Positions 43,811 to 55,604 of a stretch of 64,000 nt of DNA are shown one piece after another (positions within the stretch are counted from its first letter, which is position 1; each line of letters opens with the position of its first letter). The position numbers and the translations under genes were made by a program. The stretch is from NCBI GenBank assembly GCA_028753945.1, contig JAPNXP010000010.1, positions 2,111,042 to 2,175,041 on the forward strand, in the 5' to 3' direction. This stretch comes from Hexactinellida sp. DTS-2022. Its lineage: Eukaryota; Porifera; Hexactinellida. The notes under the pieces were generated by a model. That model was not told the DNA's origin. It saw only the letters and a program-made list of their open reading frames with translations, and did no database searches.

Positions 43811-45480
43811 GGCGGAATATTCGTCGAAGGAGTTTGGTCGACCGGAATTTTGGGTCGAAAGGATTATTGGTCGACCGGAATATTCGTCGAAGGGAAATTG
43901 GTCGATTTTATCATAGAGTAAACAACTATTGCTTGCTATTGCTCCCACCCCATTGATTATTGTTTAGCACTTATGAAATGTCTTTTCACTTTTATGAAGA
44001 ATAGTTTTGAGGTTGTTATACGGTAAATACCAACCTCAAACTATTCTTCATATGTTTACAACTTTATACTGGTCTCATAATAACACTGCTTCAAAAGCTA
44101 TAAAATACGTAGTATAAGTAGAAAGATTTCAAACCAAACTCAAACATCACCTAAATCACTTTTACTCTTTATGGCTACTGCATCCAATCAAATTTCTATA
44201 GAAAAGATAGAGGGCAAATACAAGGAAAAACCTGTGGTTGAAGTTTCTTATATTATTTAAATCGCATAAATGGTCAAGTTTACTATTGGGTATGCGAAAA
44301 ACGTGGTAAATGTAAAGCCCGAATAAACACACTGAATGAGATCGTCATAAAACCAATGCATATATACAGTACCCGGACAAAAGTATTCGACCACCCAACA
44401 TTTCCCATTGAAAATAGTACTATAGTAGGTCTAATAATATTGTTCAATGTAATAAAACTTTATGACATATTGTTATTTTGAATTCAGATTCGTATTCTAC
44501 GCATTCGAATTACCCATTTTAGATGCTTTCAAATTGATTACGTATTAATTGGGTTGAAATTATCATCAAATGGCAACATGTGCCACCTGTTCCCATCTCT
44601 CCCATAGTGGAAATTTGGGAAAAGTGGTGCATAGTGGGACAGGATGATAACTTTTAACCAAATCAAAAAGGGATTGAATTAAAAGCTTCTACAAGTATTA
44701 ATTCGAATGCGCAGAATATGAATTTGTAATCGAAATATCAATATCTCATGTAATTTGAAAACACAATCTTCCATTGTTCAACCTACTATATTACTATTTT
44801 CAATGGGAAAATGTTGGGTGGTCGAATACTTTTGTCCGGATAGTGTAGATATATATGATAGATATCACTCAAATAACAATGACCACACTCGTGCACCATC
44901 TCAAGAACGCATCGAAATGTTAACAGCTTATTCTAAAATCAAATCAATGGCATCTAACTCTGAACAAAGCACCAGGACAATACTTCCTACATCCTTAGTA
45001 ACAATGCATCCAAGTGTTGTAAATACATTCCCCAAGCTAGAGTCAGTCAAACGTATTATACGAGTATACAAACCGCCGGTATAGAAACTTGTGGACACCC
45101 TGAAAGCGCAGCTGGAATTATCATTCCAGAGAAGTATAAAACGACTCTTAAAGGCGATCCATTTTTATTGTTTGATTCCGGATTTGGTGATGAACAAAGA
45201 ATGCTTCTGTACGCCACCCCGAAATTTTTGTCCATTCTTAGCAAGAGTAATAATTGCTTTTGCGATGGGACCTTTAAAGTAGTTCCAGAGCTGATTTTCC
45301 AGTTATATTCAATTCACGCATAATTTGAAGGATTGGTAATTCCATGCGTTTACGCATAACTATCCAATAAGGAAGAATCGACCTATGAATCATACAGCAT
45401 TTCGTAAATTACTTGAAATCGAACCAGCACTGAACCCTCAGTCCATAATGGTTGACTTTGAAACTTTCCAATTTTTATGA
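43811..45480 (+). pseudogene. FLYWCH-MULE transposase remnant split by an M1 MITE
   Basis: 43,811-43,915 is a tandem array of TGGTCGACCGGAAT-type units, matching the terminal arrays of the MULE at 15,554. From 44,170 the frame MATASNQISIEKIEGKYKEK leads into a frameshifted FLYWCH finger (YYWVCEKRGKCKARINT). The M1 MITE interrupts it. After it come HTRAPSQERIEML, then in another frame DPFLLFDSGFGDEQRMLLYA and CFCDGTFKVVPEL, the start of the MULE DDE core (Asp in CDGTF). The remainder is lost. Animal FLYWCH-MULEs insert with 9-10 bp duplications; here the right terminus was not found. Confidence 0.75.
44367..44845 (+). mobile_element. Mariner-type MITE (family M1), intact copy in a MULE
   Basis: 479 bp, CAGTACCCGGACAAAAG to CTTTTGTCCGGATAGTG, TA on both sides. 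It splits the FLYWCH region of the MULE transposase. The frame on its right border (MGKCWVVEYFC) is a translation of its terminus. Confidence 0.92.
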
Positions 45481-45790
45481 AAATCTTGGGGGGGCACCCA
45501 GAGAACATTTTAAAGACATTTATTTTATGTTGCAATTAATACGCAAAAATCACACATAATTTTTAAATTAATAACGTAAGTGAGATGTAAATTTACTGAG
45601 TAAGCTTTATGAAACTTGACATTTTGGGACAAATTAAAAACCTGTTATTTTCCACTGTTTCAACTAATTTTCAAGACAAACGCCAGCTGAGGGGACGAAA
45701 TTTGGGGGGGGGGTGGGCAAGACCTATGCTGCCCCCCCCCCCCCCCCCCCCCCTGCAACGACGCCTATGAAGCAAACTATTAACTATTAC
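45481..45790. other. G/C-run repeat fragment
   Basis: Contains a G-run (TTGGGGGGGCACCC), a second one near 45,702 and a C-run of more than 20 bases at about 45,730-45,752, followed by ACGACGCCTATGA, the right-end motif of the MITE at 42,315. Likely a related hAT MITE inserted in the MULE remnant; its left boundary is uncertain. Confidence 0.55.
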
Positions 45791-46087
45791 AAAGAGAACA
45801 GTCACTGCATGAAGCTACACTAGCTAAATGGGATGCAGGAGAGGTAAATAGCATCCAGAGCTATGCAAGAGCGAAACGAAAGGTTACAGAAGTTAGTTTC
45901 CAGTTATGAAGAAGGTGAACTCTGTCATACCTAAGAGGTATCGCGTATAATTCGATTTTTGATTTATTGTTTTTTCTTTTCTTTCAGTATCGCCTCAGGA
46001 TTTGTCGAGATTATTCAAGATAAACCTAAAATTGAAGAATTTCAGATAAATCTCGTCAAATCCCATTTTAGAGGGTCGATATAAGTA

Positions 46088-46255
46088 TAATTATACTAGT
46101 GGAGTTGAACGAGGGGTCACTAGATTGGATAGGCACACAATTTGAGAATGGAATGTTCGCAAATACCTTTGATACATTCCAGCGTTGCTATGGAAAAAAA
46201 CCTCCAAATGTTGTCATGTGATATATCAAATTGCTGGAAATTTTAAGCTGAGTAC
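46088..46255 (+). repeat. Single-arm copy of the 39,178 foldback
   Basis: Shares GAGGGGTCACTAGATTGG, GAGAATGGAATG, GATACATTCCAGCGTTG and TGATATATCAAATT with the right arm at 39,440-39,640. No inverted partner is next to it. Confidence 0.75.
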
Positions 46256-46680
46256 AAATATGGTGATTATAAGTTGATTAGATTTGATTTGAGAAAGTTA
46301 GTTACGAAAATGTCGGCGATTTACTATGAAATGGCCGACACTGCCACCCGTGTAAAAGATTTTCCCCAAAAACGGATTTTGGATATGTTATTCTACGAAA
46401 AATTCCGCTTCTAATGATACTAAAATACGCTTTGTATGAATTTTTCCTAGATTCAACCTTCCAACTAGTGTTTGCAATCCCGGGATTCGGGATTGACCCG
46501 TTACTCAATCCCGGACTCCCGGGATCCCGGGATTAAACATTTCACGTAACATAGTATGGAAAAGCTAGTATAAATGAAATCAACTTTTAAGGACCATAAC
46601 TTAATCGATCTAAATGTTACTTTAATGCTGTATAATGAGTGAATAGTGATAAAAGTGTAAATAATTAGTAGTAAACACCT

Positions 46681-47652
46681 GGGGCCTTATTCACTAACAT
46701 TTCTTAAACTTAAACTTAGTTTAAACTAAGTCTAAACTAAGTCTGGACTTAGTTTATGCTAAGTTTATTTAACTTCTCAAAACTTATCCAAAACTTAGTT
46801 GTTGCTTAAACTTAAACTTAAACTTAGTCTAAACTAAGTAATTACTTAGTTTTGCTTAATGCTTAATGTAGTAATGAAGGATTCAAAATACAACTTAAGA
46901 AATAATACAGTATATTATGTTTGTATACTACAAAGAATGCGAGATACAATTCGTAAATAATTAAATAATAGCAAAATACGAGTATATATCGTGAAATATT
47001 CAGTTAAGTCTGGTAAGAAGTAGACTTAACTTTTTGCTTAGTTTTCAACAGAAAACTAAGCAAGAACTAAGTTTTATCTCAAAACTAAGCACAAACTAAG
47101 TTCAAACTAAGTTTAGACTTAGTTTGAACTTAGTTTTGCTTCGTGAATACCGACTTAGTTTCAGACTTAGTTTGTGCTTAAACTTAGTTTAAACCAGGGT
47201 TGATAAAAATCAAAAAAATCAGATTTTTTTGATTTAAATCAGAATTTTGATTTTAATTGTTTTTTTTTGCAATCTATATCACACTGGCGTATATTCTTTG
47301 GCTAATAGATTAATTACATTGTTAGTGACTCATTATCAATGTAATTTGACTCATTATCAATGTATTTCTTTTCTTTTCGCAAAAAACAATAGACATAAAA
47401 AATCTGATTTAAATCAAAAAAGTCTTGATTTAAATCAAAAAAGTCCGACTTTTTGATTTAAATCAGACTTCTTTGATTAAAATCAGATTTTTGATTTAAA
47501 TCATGATTTTTATTAATAAAAATCATTGATTTAAATCATGATTTAAATCACTTGATTTAAATCAAACAACCCTGGTTTAAACTAAGCACAAACTAAGTTT
47601 ATGCTTAGTTTAAGCACAAACTAAGTTTAAGAAGTTTAGTGAATAAGGCCCC
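46681..47652. mobile_element. Inverted-repeat element made of AACTTAGT arrays
   Basis: Ends GGGGCCTTATTCACTAA and TTAGTGAATAAGGCCCC are exact inverted repeats. Inside are dozens of AAACTTAGTTT/AAACTAAGT units, so the element is quasi-palindromic throughout. No target duplication could be assigned, so the superfamily is unknown. It hosts a hAT MITE at 47,195-47,574. Confidence 0.82.
47195..47574. mobile_element. hAT MITE made of TTTGATTTAAATC repeats
   Basis: Ends CAGGGTTGATAAAAATC and ATCAAACAACCCTG. Flanked by an 8 bp duplication GTTTAAAC, itself palindromic. The interior is mostly repeated GATTTAAATCA. It is the fourth nesting level in this block. Confidence 0.88.
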
Positions 47653-47783
47653 TGGAATCATATATGATAATTCTTGTTGAGCATCGTGTTTAAGTTTACA
47701 CATCTAATTATGAAATCAAAGGATTCGCATTTTTTGAACGTGGTTAGCACTTAACAACAACAAATTGACCAGGATTCCTAGTA

Positions 47784-48045
47784 CCGTATTTATTCGACTA
47801 GTAGCCTAGGCGATTATTGTTTTTAGGCCATTTTCTGACTAATAATTTTTGTGACTTTTCGAGAATATCACATATTGATACAATATATTTAGTATAGTCG
47901 GTTGATAATTGTATTGCGACTAATATTAGATAGAGAAATTTACTCATGTACCGGTAGTAAATTTGTATTTGCTAATTTGGGGGGGCTATTATTGGAGGTA
48001 GGCGATTATTCGAATAGGGGCTACTATTAGAGTATGTATATATGG
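47784..48045 (+). mobile_element. CCGTATTT MITE (family M2), intact copy
   Basis: 262 bp, ends CCGTATTTATTCGACTAG and TATTAGAGTATGTATATATGG, TA on both sides. It provides the uninterrupted sequence that defines the Helitron insertion point at 8,932/10,506. Confidence 0.9.
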
Positions 48046-48151
48046 TACTTTATTGAATCCCGGGATTGGTCTTCGAATCCCGGGAGAAAATGTATAGGGA
48101 TCCCGGGATTGCAAACCCTACTTCCAACGACCAGACTATTACCCATTTATT

Positions 48152-48308
48152 GTAGAGCCTCTTTGGTACGAACACGTTAATGAATATGAACACTATATCA
48201 GTCCCCTTTAAAACCTTTTCAATACAAATGATACCAGTTAATACGAATTCCGAAAAAGGCGAACGTACTTTGATGGTCCCCTGGTGTTCGTTCTAAAGAG
48301 GTTCTACC
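48152..48308. mobile_element. Small MITE, CAGTAGAGCC-like family
   Basis: Inverted ends GTAGAGCCTCTTTGGTACG and GTTCTAAAGAGGTTCTAC enclose about 120 bp. No convincing TSD. It lies inside the 43,001 hAT, outside the inner hAT. Confidence 0.6.
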
Positions 48309-48480
48309 GCACCATATATCCAATGCTATATACTTTATATTACTTTATTCCCGTTCAAGCGGATACGGTTCCGGCCGGATCTGTTGATCCAGGATCCGGC
48401 CGGAACCAAAGAAAGTGGATCCGGTGAATCTCTAGTCTGGATGGAAATCAATGAACATTATTTCAAAAATTGTTAATGTC

Positions 48481-48615
48481 CCTGGGGCGCCGGCTACCCG
48501 CCGGAGCAACGGGTGCACAAGTAGAAAAGATAAACCAAAACCGGGGGGGGGGAAGCCCCTGCACCCCCCTTCAAAAAATTGACCGGAGCAACGGGTGCAC
48601 CCGTGCCGCCGGCGC
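48481..48615. mobile_element. GC-rich short inverted-repeat element
   Basis: Inverted ends CTGGGGCGCCGGC and GCCGGCGCCCTAG with two internal CCGGAGCAACGGGTGCAC copies and a G-run. The flanks share TGTCC, a possible 5 bp duplication. Class not assigned. Confidence 0.55.
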
Positions 48616-50001
48616 CCTAGTGTCCAGAAATTTGTAAGAGTTTCCCTTTTCAGAATACCGGTTTAGTGCAAAATTATGATCATTACTACATTATTATTAC
48701 TATTATTATTATTATTTTTAAAAATTATTGTGCCCACTAAATTGTAGTGGGAAAGTATTCAATTTACTGCCTTATTATTAATAATTTTCTTCCGTATACG
48801 GTCAAAAAATGTTATTCTAAATCCCAATTTTTGTTTACCATGGGTTAACAATAAAATTTTGTTTCTGATGGGTTATTAATACCTCTTCATATTGGCTTTA
48901 GCTCTTGCCATAACTATCTTTGTTTATTCGGTCTTCAGTTCGAGTAAAACATAGCTATCGCGCAATTATGAATAAAATCGTCAAATCTAACAATTAATTT
49001 TTTAAGGGGTTATAGAACGCGAAACAGAAATACGATCTCACGTCAAAACAGCGATAACATGTTCCTAAATATTAAGTAACTAACAAAAACTATATAAAAC
49101 TGCAGGGATCAGAGCCTTAAGGACGTACCACCCTGGGAGACAAGAAAAAGTACGTACTAACCGAGGTACGTCTTATTAATTACGCAATAAGAGTTATTCC
49201 CAACTTCTGGAAAGTATTTTCCTAGGATGTATTTAGTTTTAAATATTCTAAGCCAGTGTTTCTCAAACTTTTTTAGTACAGCGCCCCCTATCAACAATAT
49301 ACCCTCGATATCGCCCCTCCCCCCCCCACTCCACAAAGTATTAGTATTACATTTTGTATTCGTTTAACAAATCCGTATTTGATTTAATGAATCAGCACTA
49401 TAGTCTACATTTCTTTTACTATTCATTTATTCTATCGAGTTTATCAATTCTATTCGTTTAGATTTGTGCTTATTTATATTGAAATTCTAGAGAGGACTGG
49501 CTTTCGTTAATCAATACAATAGTAATTACCACGTTAACCGAGTTCTACTGTATTGCAAAAAATTGCAAATCTTGGATCAACAATAATCCTGGAAAATGTA
49601 GATCAAATCCTTGTTATAATCCTGAACTTATAGAATACTTGTTAACATACTACCTACCTATATTATCTTTGTGGAGTGGAATTATATTAGGACCCATTAA
49701 TGTAGGGAATACGAAGAATATAATATTTAGCATTGCTATTGTGGAGAATTGGATGCGTATTGTTAAGTTACATATTTTGGAATCCAAAACTAATTTGAGG
49801 CCTGGAGATTTGAAACAAGTGTTATATCCTGTATAGTATAGTATCAGCATTTCAATTTGCCTTTCACCCGCGTGTGTATAAGGTATTTAAAGGTCATAAA
49901 AGAGTAATAAATAGTTTGGAAGAGGAAAGTTGTTGTTGCTAATAATCGATAATATGCTAGGTACCTAATTATGAGTTGCAGTAAATATTTACGCACAAAA
50001 T
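48616..50001. other. Repeat remnants
   Basis: A hAT-like terminus CAGTGTTTCTCAAAC lies at about 49,255 followed by GCGCCCCC. CAGTAGAGCC-family phrases (AGTACGTACTAACCGAGG at 49,140-49,180 and GTTAACCGAGTTCTACTG at about 49,530-49,551) suggest an old ~440 bp MITE. The 65-codon frames at 49,639-49,850 on either strand have no recognised motif. Confidence 0.5.
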
Positions 50002-50250
50002 ATGTTTACACGTAGGGTATATCGAAACGTACAAGACAGGGTTAACAAAACTGGAATGAGGAAGAGTCGGAAATGGGCTACAGATCTTGAGATGTTTGCA
50101 AATGATTTGTTATTTAGTATAGATATCTGGGTATTATTTGGTCCGTTAGGAACATATTGGATTTTCAGGGAATTGATCAAAATTTGGAGATTTAATAAAG
50201 GCGCCAACCCTAAATAGGATGTAAATACGAAAATATTGGGAATCATTATG
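50002..50250 (+). pseudogene. Second OTU-like remnant
   Basis: Frame MFTRRVYRNVQDRVNKTGMR then RKWATDLEMFANDLLFSIDI and WVLFGPLGTYWIF. It matches the WATDVELFAMALLL-TDIWVF segment of the remnant at 34,362. The Cys and His boxes are not preserved here, so the assignment rests on similarity to the first copy. Confidence 0.5.
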
Positions 50251-50660
50251 AGCTAGGCGTCGTAAACCACCCGGGCACCCAGACATGTCCGGGCGGCCCA
50301 GAGGAGCTACCCGGAGTTACCCGGATTCCGAATAAAAGTCATACCTGCCAACCTATTTTAGTTGGCAAAAATCAATGGCAACCCAAAAAGTTTTTCTCGC
50401 TCGCTACTCTAGCTCGTCTCGGGAATCTACACTTATACTAAGAGGAATTATACTAAGACCATGCATTCATGTTGTCAATGCATGGCAAGAAATACAATAA
50501 TACTTTTTATATTTATTAAGGTTGACATAAATCAAATTAATCTCTTTGGAAATTACTCACAATTAGTAGTTTAGTCCATATCATTCTATACTATAAGGCA
50601 ACGCCGCGGTTGAATGGATGAACTAGTATAGTTATCGATTTTATTTAATAATTACATTAT
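50251..50660. other. Spacer with GC-rich remnant
   Basis: 50,255-50,330 has GTAAACCACCCGGGCACCC and TACCCGGAGTTACCCGG, perhaps a degraded hAT end. No gene. Confidence 0.4.
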
Positions 50661-50668
50661 ATACAAAT

Positions 50669-51121
50669 CAGATTTGCACGCGAGCCAAAATTTCTAACCG
50701 CGGCACGGCCCTCGCCCGAAATATTAAGTAAACCCGGCCCGCTGCCCGCGACTGAATTATTCGGCCCGAAAAAAGCCCGCATGGATATTTTCGCCCGAAA
50801 GAGGCCCGCAGTGTGTTTGTTGCAGCTGCAGCTTGTATATAGATTTCGATATGTTTGTTATTAATTTCAGGTGAAGAGGATAATTATGGAATCCTTAAGT
50901 GAAACCGAGTTTGTGAAAACTGATGAATAAGGGAAAGATTAGTTTCTTACTTCTATGTATTCCCAATGGTAAATCGTGACAATTCAAAATAATAATGCGG
51001 ATTATAATGGGAATAATTCCCGGTCGGCCCTCGCGGCCCGAAAAATAGTTTTTCGGCCCGCGGGCCGCCCTCGGGCTGGGTGCGGGCCGGCCCGGCCCGG
51101 CCCGGCCCGCGTGGAACTCTA
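50669..51121. mobile_element. GC-rich hAT MITE
   Basis: Ends CAGATTTGCACGCGAGCC and GGCCCGCGTGGAACTCTA, imperfect inverted. Exact 8 bp duplication ATACAAAT (50,661-50,668 and 51,122-51,129). The interior is dense in GGCCCG repeats on both sides, unlike the AT-rich surroundings. Confidence 0.85.
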
Positions 51122-52035
51122 ATACAAATATGCTAGTAATTAGCGTAACTATGAGTTTTATCAATCCACCACCCATTTATATAACAATATAGAATCACTT
51201 AGGAAGAATATATATTTATTTATTCATATTCTCAAAACAAACAAGAATAATAATTAGTAGTATAGTAAATTTTATGAGATAATTAACTCGTATTCCGTAT
51301 ATGGCAGTGGTACTTAACCGGTGGGGAATTACCCACTATTGGGGAATTGAGGATCCTCAGGTGGGGAATGGAGCTTCAGGCTAAAAAGTTTACAAATCAT
51401 TAACAGCAGTTTGGAATTCAACCTGTTCAATTTATTGTATTAAATTATACTTGTACTTATTTTCAGATTTCTAGGTTGAACTCGTACGTATATTAAACAG
51501 GTATTCACTGCTTCCAGGACATATCTGCAGTGTTGTCCAGACAAATTCTGGACTTCTAGAGGGTTCGAGCGCCCAAAAATTTTCGCACGCTCGCTACGCT
51601 CGCCCGTTGTTCAAGATAAGCATTGACACGAGAAATAGTTTGAGATTCCCTTGACATATCTAATATTAAAAAACAAAATGCTCAATCAAATTTAGTGTGG
51701 AAATCACGAATCAATATGATTCTATACGGATTTGAGCACCCCTGGGAACTCCGTGCGAACCGAGTTACCCGGGGTGCTCAAATCCATATAGAATCAAATT
51801 CAAATATCGCCTTGACTTGCTTAGAAAATTTATATTGCCCTTTTCAAGAAATATCTTTGGCATAGGCATAACACGCTGTTCTGCTGATCCGCTATGGTCG
51901 GACTAGTTTTCATTTGCTGTAACTATGTTATATTATAGGATGGTCTAGTTTGGCTGGACTACATAAAATCTTTGGCCGGAGAATTTCCAAAGCCTTAGTT
52001 TCCCTTGTGGGAAAAAATGCTCAATGAACATATAG

Positions 52036-52187
52036 CAGGGCTGTAAATAAATAATTTATCTTTTCTTAAATCAAATCATTTGAGATTTCAAATAATTTCA
52101 AATCAAATCATTTGCCACTCAATATTCCCGTGAATCAATTCAAATTAAATCAAATATTTGAAATATTTGGCTTGATTTACAACCCTG
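52036..52187. mobile_element. Small hAT MITE of AAATCAAAT repeats
   Basis: Ends CAGGGCTGTAAATAAATAA and TTGATTTACAACCCTG, flanks ACATATAG / ATATATAG (8 bp, one mismatch). 152 bp. Confidence 0.8.
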
Positions 52188-52221
52188 ATATATAGTTATG
52201 TATATATAAGTGTCACTGGAC

Positions 52222-52379
52222 CAGAGGCGGCGCGAGGATGGGGCCAGGTGGGACCTGTGCCCCACCTAAATTAAGTGTGACACACCTCATTGATGTGAGT
52301 GTGCCCCAGTTTAACAGCCTGTGCACCACCTGTGACGCAATTGTGCCCCATCAGTGGCGGCTGGCTGGCGCCGCCACTG
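52222..52379. mobile_element. Small GC-rich hAT MITE
   Basis: Ends CAGAGGCGGCGCGAGG and GGCGCCGCCACTG. Exact 8 bp duplication CACTGGAC (52,214-52,221 and 52,380-52,387). 158 bp. Confidence 0.9.
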
Positions 52380-52554
52380 CACTGGACTAATAACAATAAT
52401 ATTAAAAGGGATATTAAGTGTACCCATAAAGTATATGAGCACCATTTACTTCTTAAATTAAGTTCATATTTAGGTTTGGGAATAGAGTAACTAGGTATTC
52501 CAAAGTGGGAAATGGCAGAGAAAAGGTTAAGAACCACTGGTATATGGTATGAGC

Positions 52555-53095
52555 TCATAAACTCAAAAAGTATTAAAGTTAGGCATATAAAATGTACTAT
52601 CTATGAATAGGAAGTTACCTATTGCGGACAGATTAGCACTAGTCTAGTTTACATAACGTTTATAGTTTGGAGTTAGGGCTCATTTTAGGAAATCTACATT
52701 TGCCTCACAATCGGGGAATATGTCAACATTCCATTTATAATTTCGATATATTTTATTTAACTAGATCTGGGTATCACTATGCACCAATGTGAACATTTAT
52801 AAAGCGTTTAACAATGTTAAAAGCAGGCTTTAAAAACATGATAATTCGCGCGAAAATTGACGATTACGCCATCAGATGATGACATATTACAATTTTGAAA
52901 GGTGCTATGTATGTATACCTTGATATCATGTTCGGAAGTTCCCATACAGTTACAAGTTATATTTCAGGTCTACCATTAGTTCATTACTAATAATCGAGAT
53001 AAAAAAGAACCCTCTATTTTACAATGGACTTCAAACTCATCCATGGTCCAATTTTTTAAGTCGTGAATTGGCCTTATATAACGAAGGTCACGGCT
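52555..53095 (+). repeat. One-arm copy of the palindromic P-type MITE
   Basis: Matches the right arm of the palindrome at 59,019-60,098 (AAGTTAGGCATATAAAATGT, ATTTCGATATATTTTATT, CATCAGATGATGACATAT). Diverged, without the partner arm. It starts inside the flank of the 51,305 hAT. Confidence 0.75.
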
Positions 53096-53509
53096 GAGCT
53101 AAGTGTCATCATAACAAGTCCATCTCTAAGTGTTGGTAGTTAAATGAAAGAGTAGTACTATCAGGATTTTACTTGAACTGGATATCTAAAAGTTAAAGAG
53201 AAAGAGAAACTAGGAACTGAATTTCTTGAGCTTGGCATTATTGCGCCCAATTACCATATCATTAGAATTTCTCACTTTCTTTGATGAAATACAATTCGCC
53301 ACAGTTGTAAATATCTTTTTTAGAATTTCCCATTTCGAATTCATACAACACACCACTCCCTCCAAATTTCACTATGATTCTTTTCCACATCGAGTGTAGC
53401 TAACTGAACTAAATTTGGCGAAAGGAACCCTCGTAAAACAATCTACTTAAACGTGAACTATTATCAATCTTGAGAAATATTTCATAAATAATTAGAACAG
53501 ATTCAAGAA

Positions 53510-53612
53510 ACAAACGAACGAACGACGAACGAATTGAACGAACTGAACGAACCCTGCCGGAGTGACTGGTGTTGAAGTTTATTCAGTCCGTTCGTGAACC
53601 TTTAATTCCCTG
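53510..53612. repeat. Remnant of the GAACGAACTGAA hAT MITE
   Basis: Contains the GAACGAACTGAACGAAC array and the right end CGTGAACCTTTAATTCCCTG. The left end CAGGGAATG is missing. Confidence 0.75.
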
Positions 53613-55236
53613 CCAGCAACATAATTTAAGCAGTCTATTTGTGAATTATCAAATATGGGGCTATTAATATTGGATAATTCATTAGTGAAATATTCATAAT
53701 TAATTTATAATTGCATTCTATCGACATGATCATCCTCTGTGAAAGTTTGTAAATATTCCTAAAGAGAAATGGCATCACTTTGTTGTTTAATTAATATAAA
53801 AGAACTTAAGAATATTTGATAACTGAAGGCGACGTTCACTCTCTAGCATTTGATAGTAATATATATTATAGTTGGAGCAGACATTTGACGATATAGCCCA
53901 AATATCCGAGATATCCGAGATGTCAACAATTATTCAAAACCACATTATACGGTCAATCTACGAACTAAGAGTGGGAGAGCAATACATGTGTGTCTAAAAC
54001 TTGTAAATGTTTGCGGTGTAAGCTTCCCACTGGATGTAGGAATAGCCCTCCAAAAGTCTAGCCATTGTACAACATTATCCACGTAAGACAATCTCTGGTC
54101 GTTAAGATGTAGCGAAGCTAGTAATGGGTTAATGAAACGACTATCTTTCTCCGACCCAGTTGACATTGAAAATGTTCCAAATTCGATTTATCAGGTTTAT
54201 GAATTCGACAGTAGCACAGTTTTCACATGTTGTATACTCATGATTGAAAATAGAGAGGCCCGCAGCTGTAGATTCATGAAAATCCTTTAGAGCCAATTTT
54301 TCATTTGGCGTTCTAAGTGAGATGGCTAACATGCTTTAGATGTCAATTTTGGGGCTCTCTTAATTATGGAGGATTTGTCGGCTTTATACAAAACACGGTG
54401 ATCGTCAAATGTTGTGTAATTGATTGAAGGATAATTTGACTTTGTGAATTTGGCAGAATTCAGAGAAATATTAGCAATAAGTAAAGATATTTTAACTGAG
54501 TGTTAGGTGGATTGACTAAATGAGATTGTTTAAAAGTGCAGTCCTCAAATTTGGGATACATAAAGGTTTTCTCAAAATCTTTCAAATTTAACCAGTTATT
54601 CCGGATTGACTTAATGATATGAACATTGTCAAAAATAATATAAGATTGCGACCAGGATTACATGGATGTACAACCTTAGGATGGAATACTTTTCCATCAT
54701 CTGACAATAACTTATACAAGTTAACGTTCAAAGGATAATTATCGGTACATATTGCTTCAACAAATAGACCACAGATCTCGAGATCAAATACACTAGTTTG
54801 TCTAACTATTGGATGTAGGTAAGCAGCAGAAGAAGACCCCAGTGGCATTATACATACAATTGTGGAAAATCTTTTCATCAAACTCGAAACCATCATTGAA
54901 AATACACTTGTAGGGGGGTGATTTGGATTGTCAATTGAGCCCACAATCTTACCTCCCTTATAGGATGCATCACTGCGGATATGGACTTCGTCCATTTGAA
55001 GGATTACATGACGTTCTCGGGACTGAACTTAGTTGTTATTTCATTAAGTATTTGGAAATACTCGCCACCTATACCTAACGTGTTCTTTATAGCAAGTAAT
55101 TTTCGCTCGTGGAAAAACTAAGCAATTAGATTAATAAATAAATCGGTAACAAGCCGGTGATATCCCATAAATTTTAAGTGACAAAACCTGCGTTAAAATG
55201 TTACAACGTCGATTATTTTTCGAACTTGTCAAATTA

Positions 55237-55604
55237 CCTTATTATAGGAAATTAACGCGAATTTCTCCCAATCGCGTTAATTTCATGGAGCGTTAATTTC
55301 AATGACCTTAATTTCCTGCTATTTAGCAAAATTATACAATGGATGGACAAACTTCCGATCTACATATTTTCAGATGTGCAACTAGTTTGAAAGGATATAC
55401 CATGTATATCAAGTAGATTGGAAGCCTATTTGGGCACAATAATAGTATTCAATCAGAGGATAAATAATTCTGAAATTTTTTTCTAAAATTTATTCACGTT
55501 AATTTCATGTATTTTAAGATGTTCAGCTCCAATTCTCGTTAATTTCATGGAGCGTTAATTTCCTTCGCGTTAATTACATGGCCCGTTAATTTCCTATAAT
55601 AAGG
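55237..55604. mobile_element. TA-flanked MITE of GCGTTAATTTC repeats
   Basis: Ends CCTTATTATAGGAAATTAACG and CGTTAATTTCCTATAATAAGG, TA on each side. Repeated CGTTAATTTCATGG units lie subterminally. Inserted in the P element 4 transposase. Confidence 0.88.

Larger units (their letters stand above)
46466..48120. mobile_element. hAT element with CCCGGGATT repeats
   Basis: Ends TAGTGTTTGCAATCCCGGG and CCCGGGATTGCAAACCCTA. Exact 8 bp duplication CTTCCAAC (46,458-46,465 and 48,121-48,128). Multiple AATCCCGGGA motifs lie subterminally. It holds two further insertions, at 46,681 and 47,784. No transposase ORF. Confidence 0.92.
43001..48434. mobile_element. 5.4 kb hAT-type element filled with nested insertions
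   Basis: Left end TAGCGGTGCACCGAATCC and right end GGATCCGGTGAATCTCTA are inverted. The flanks carry an exact 8 bp duplication GTCTGGAT (42,993-43,000 and 48,435-48,442). TAG-GGTGCACCG ends with GGATCC repeats are a familiar hAT terminus. No hAT transposase of its own is seen. It holds a MITE, a FLYWCH-MULE remnant and a second hAT. Confidence 0.85.
51305..52539. mobile_element. Non-autonomous hAT element
   Basis: Ends CAGTGGTACTTAACC and GGTTAAGAACCACTG. Exact 8 bp duplication GTATATGG (51,297-51,304 and 52,540-52,547). Holds two further hAT MITEs and a 78 bp hairpin at 51,718-51,795 (GATTTGAGCACCCC / GGGGTGCTCAAATC). No ORF of its own. Confidence 0.92.

Noticed and set aside
49639..49850. 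65-66 codon frames on both strands
   Set aside because: Fully overlapping on opposite strands, no motif, no homologous copy in the window.
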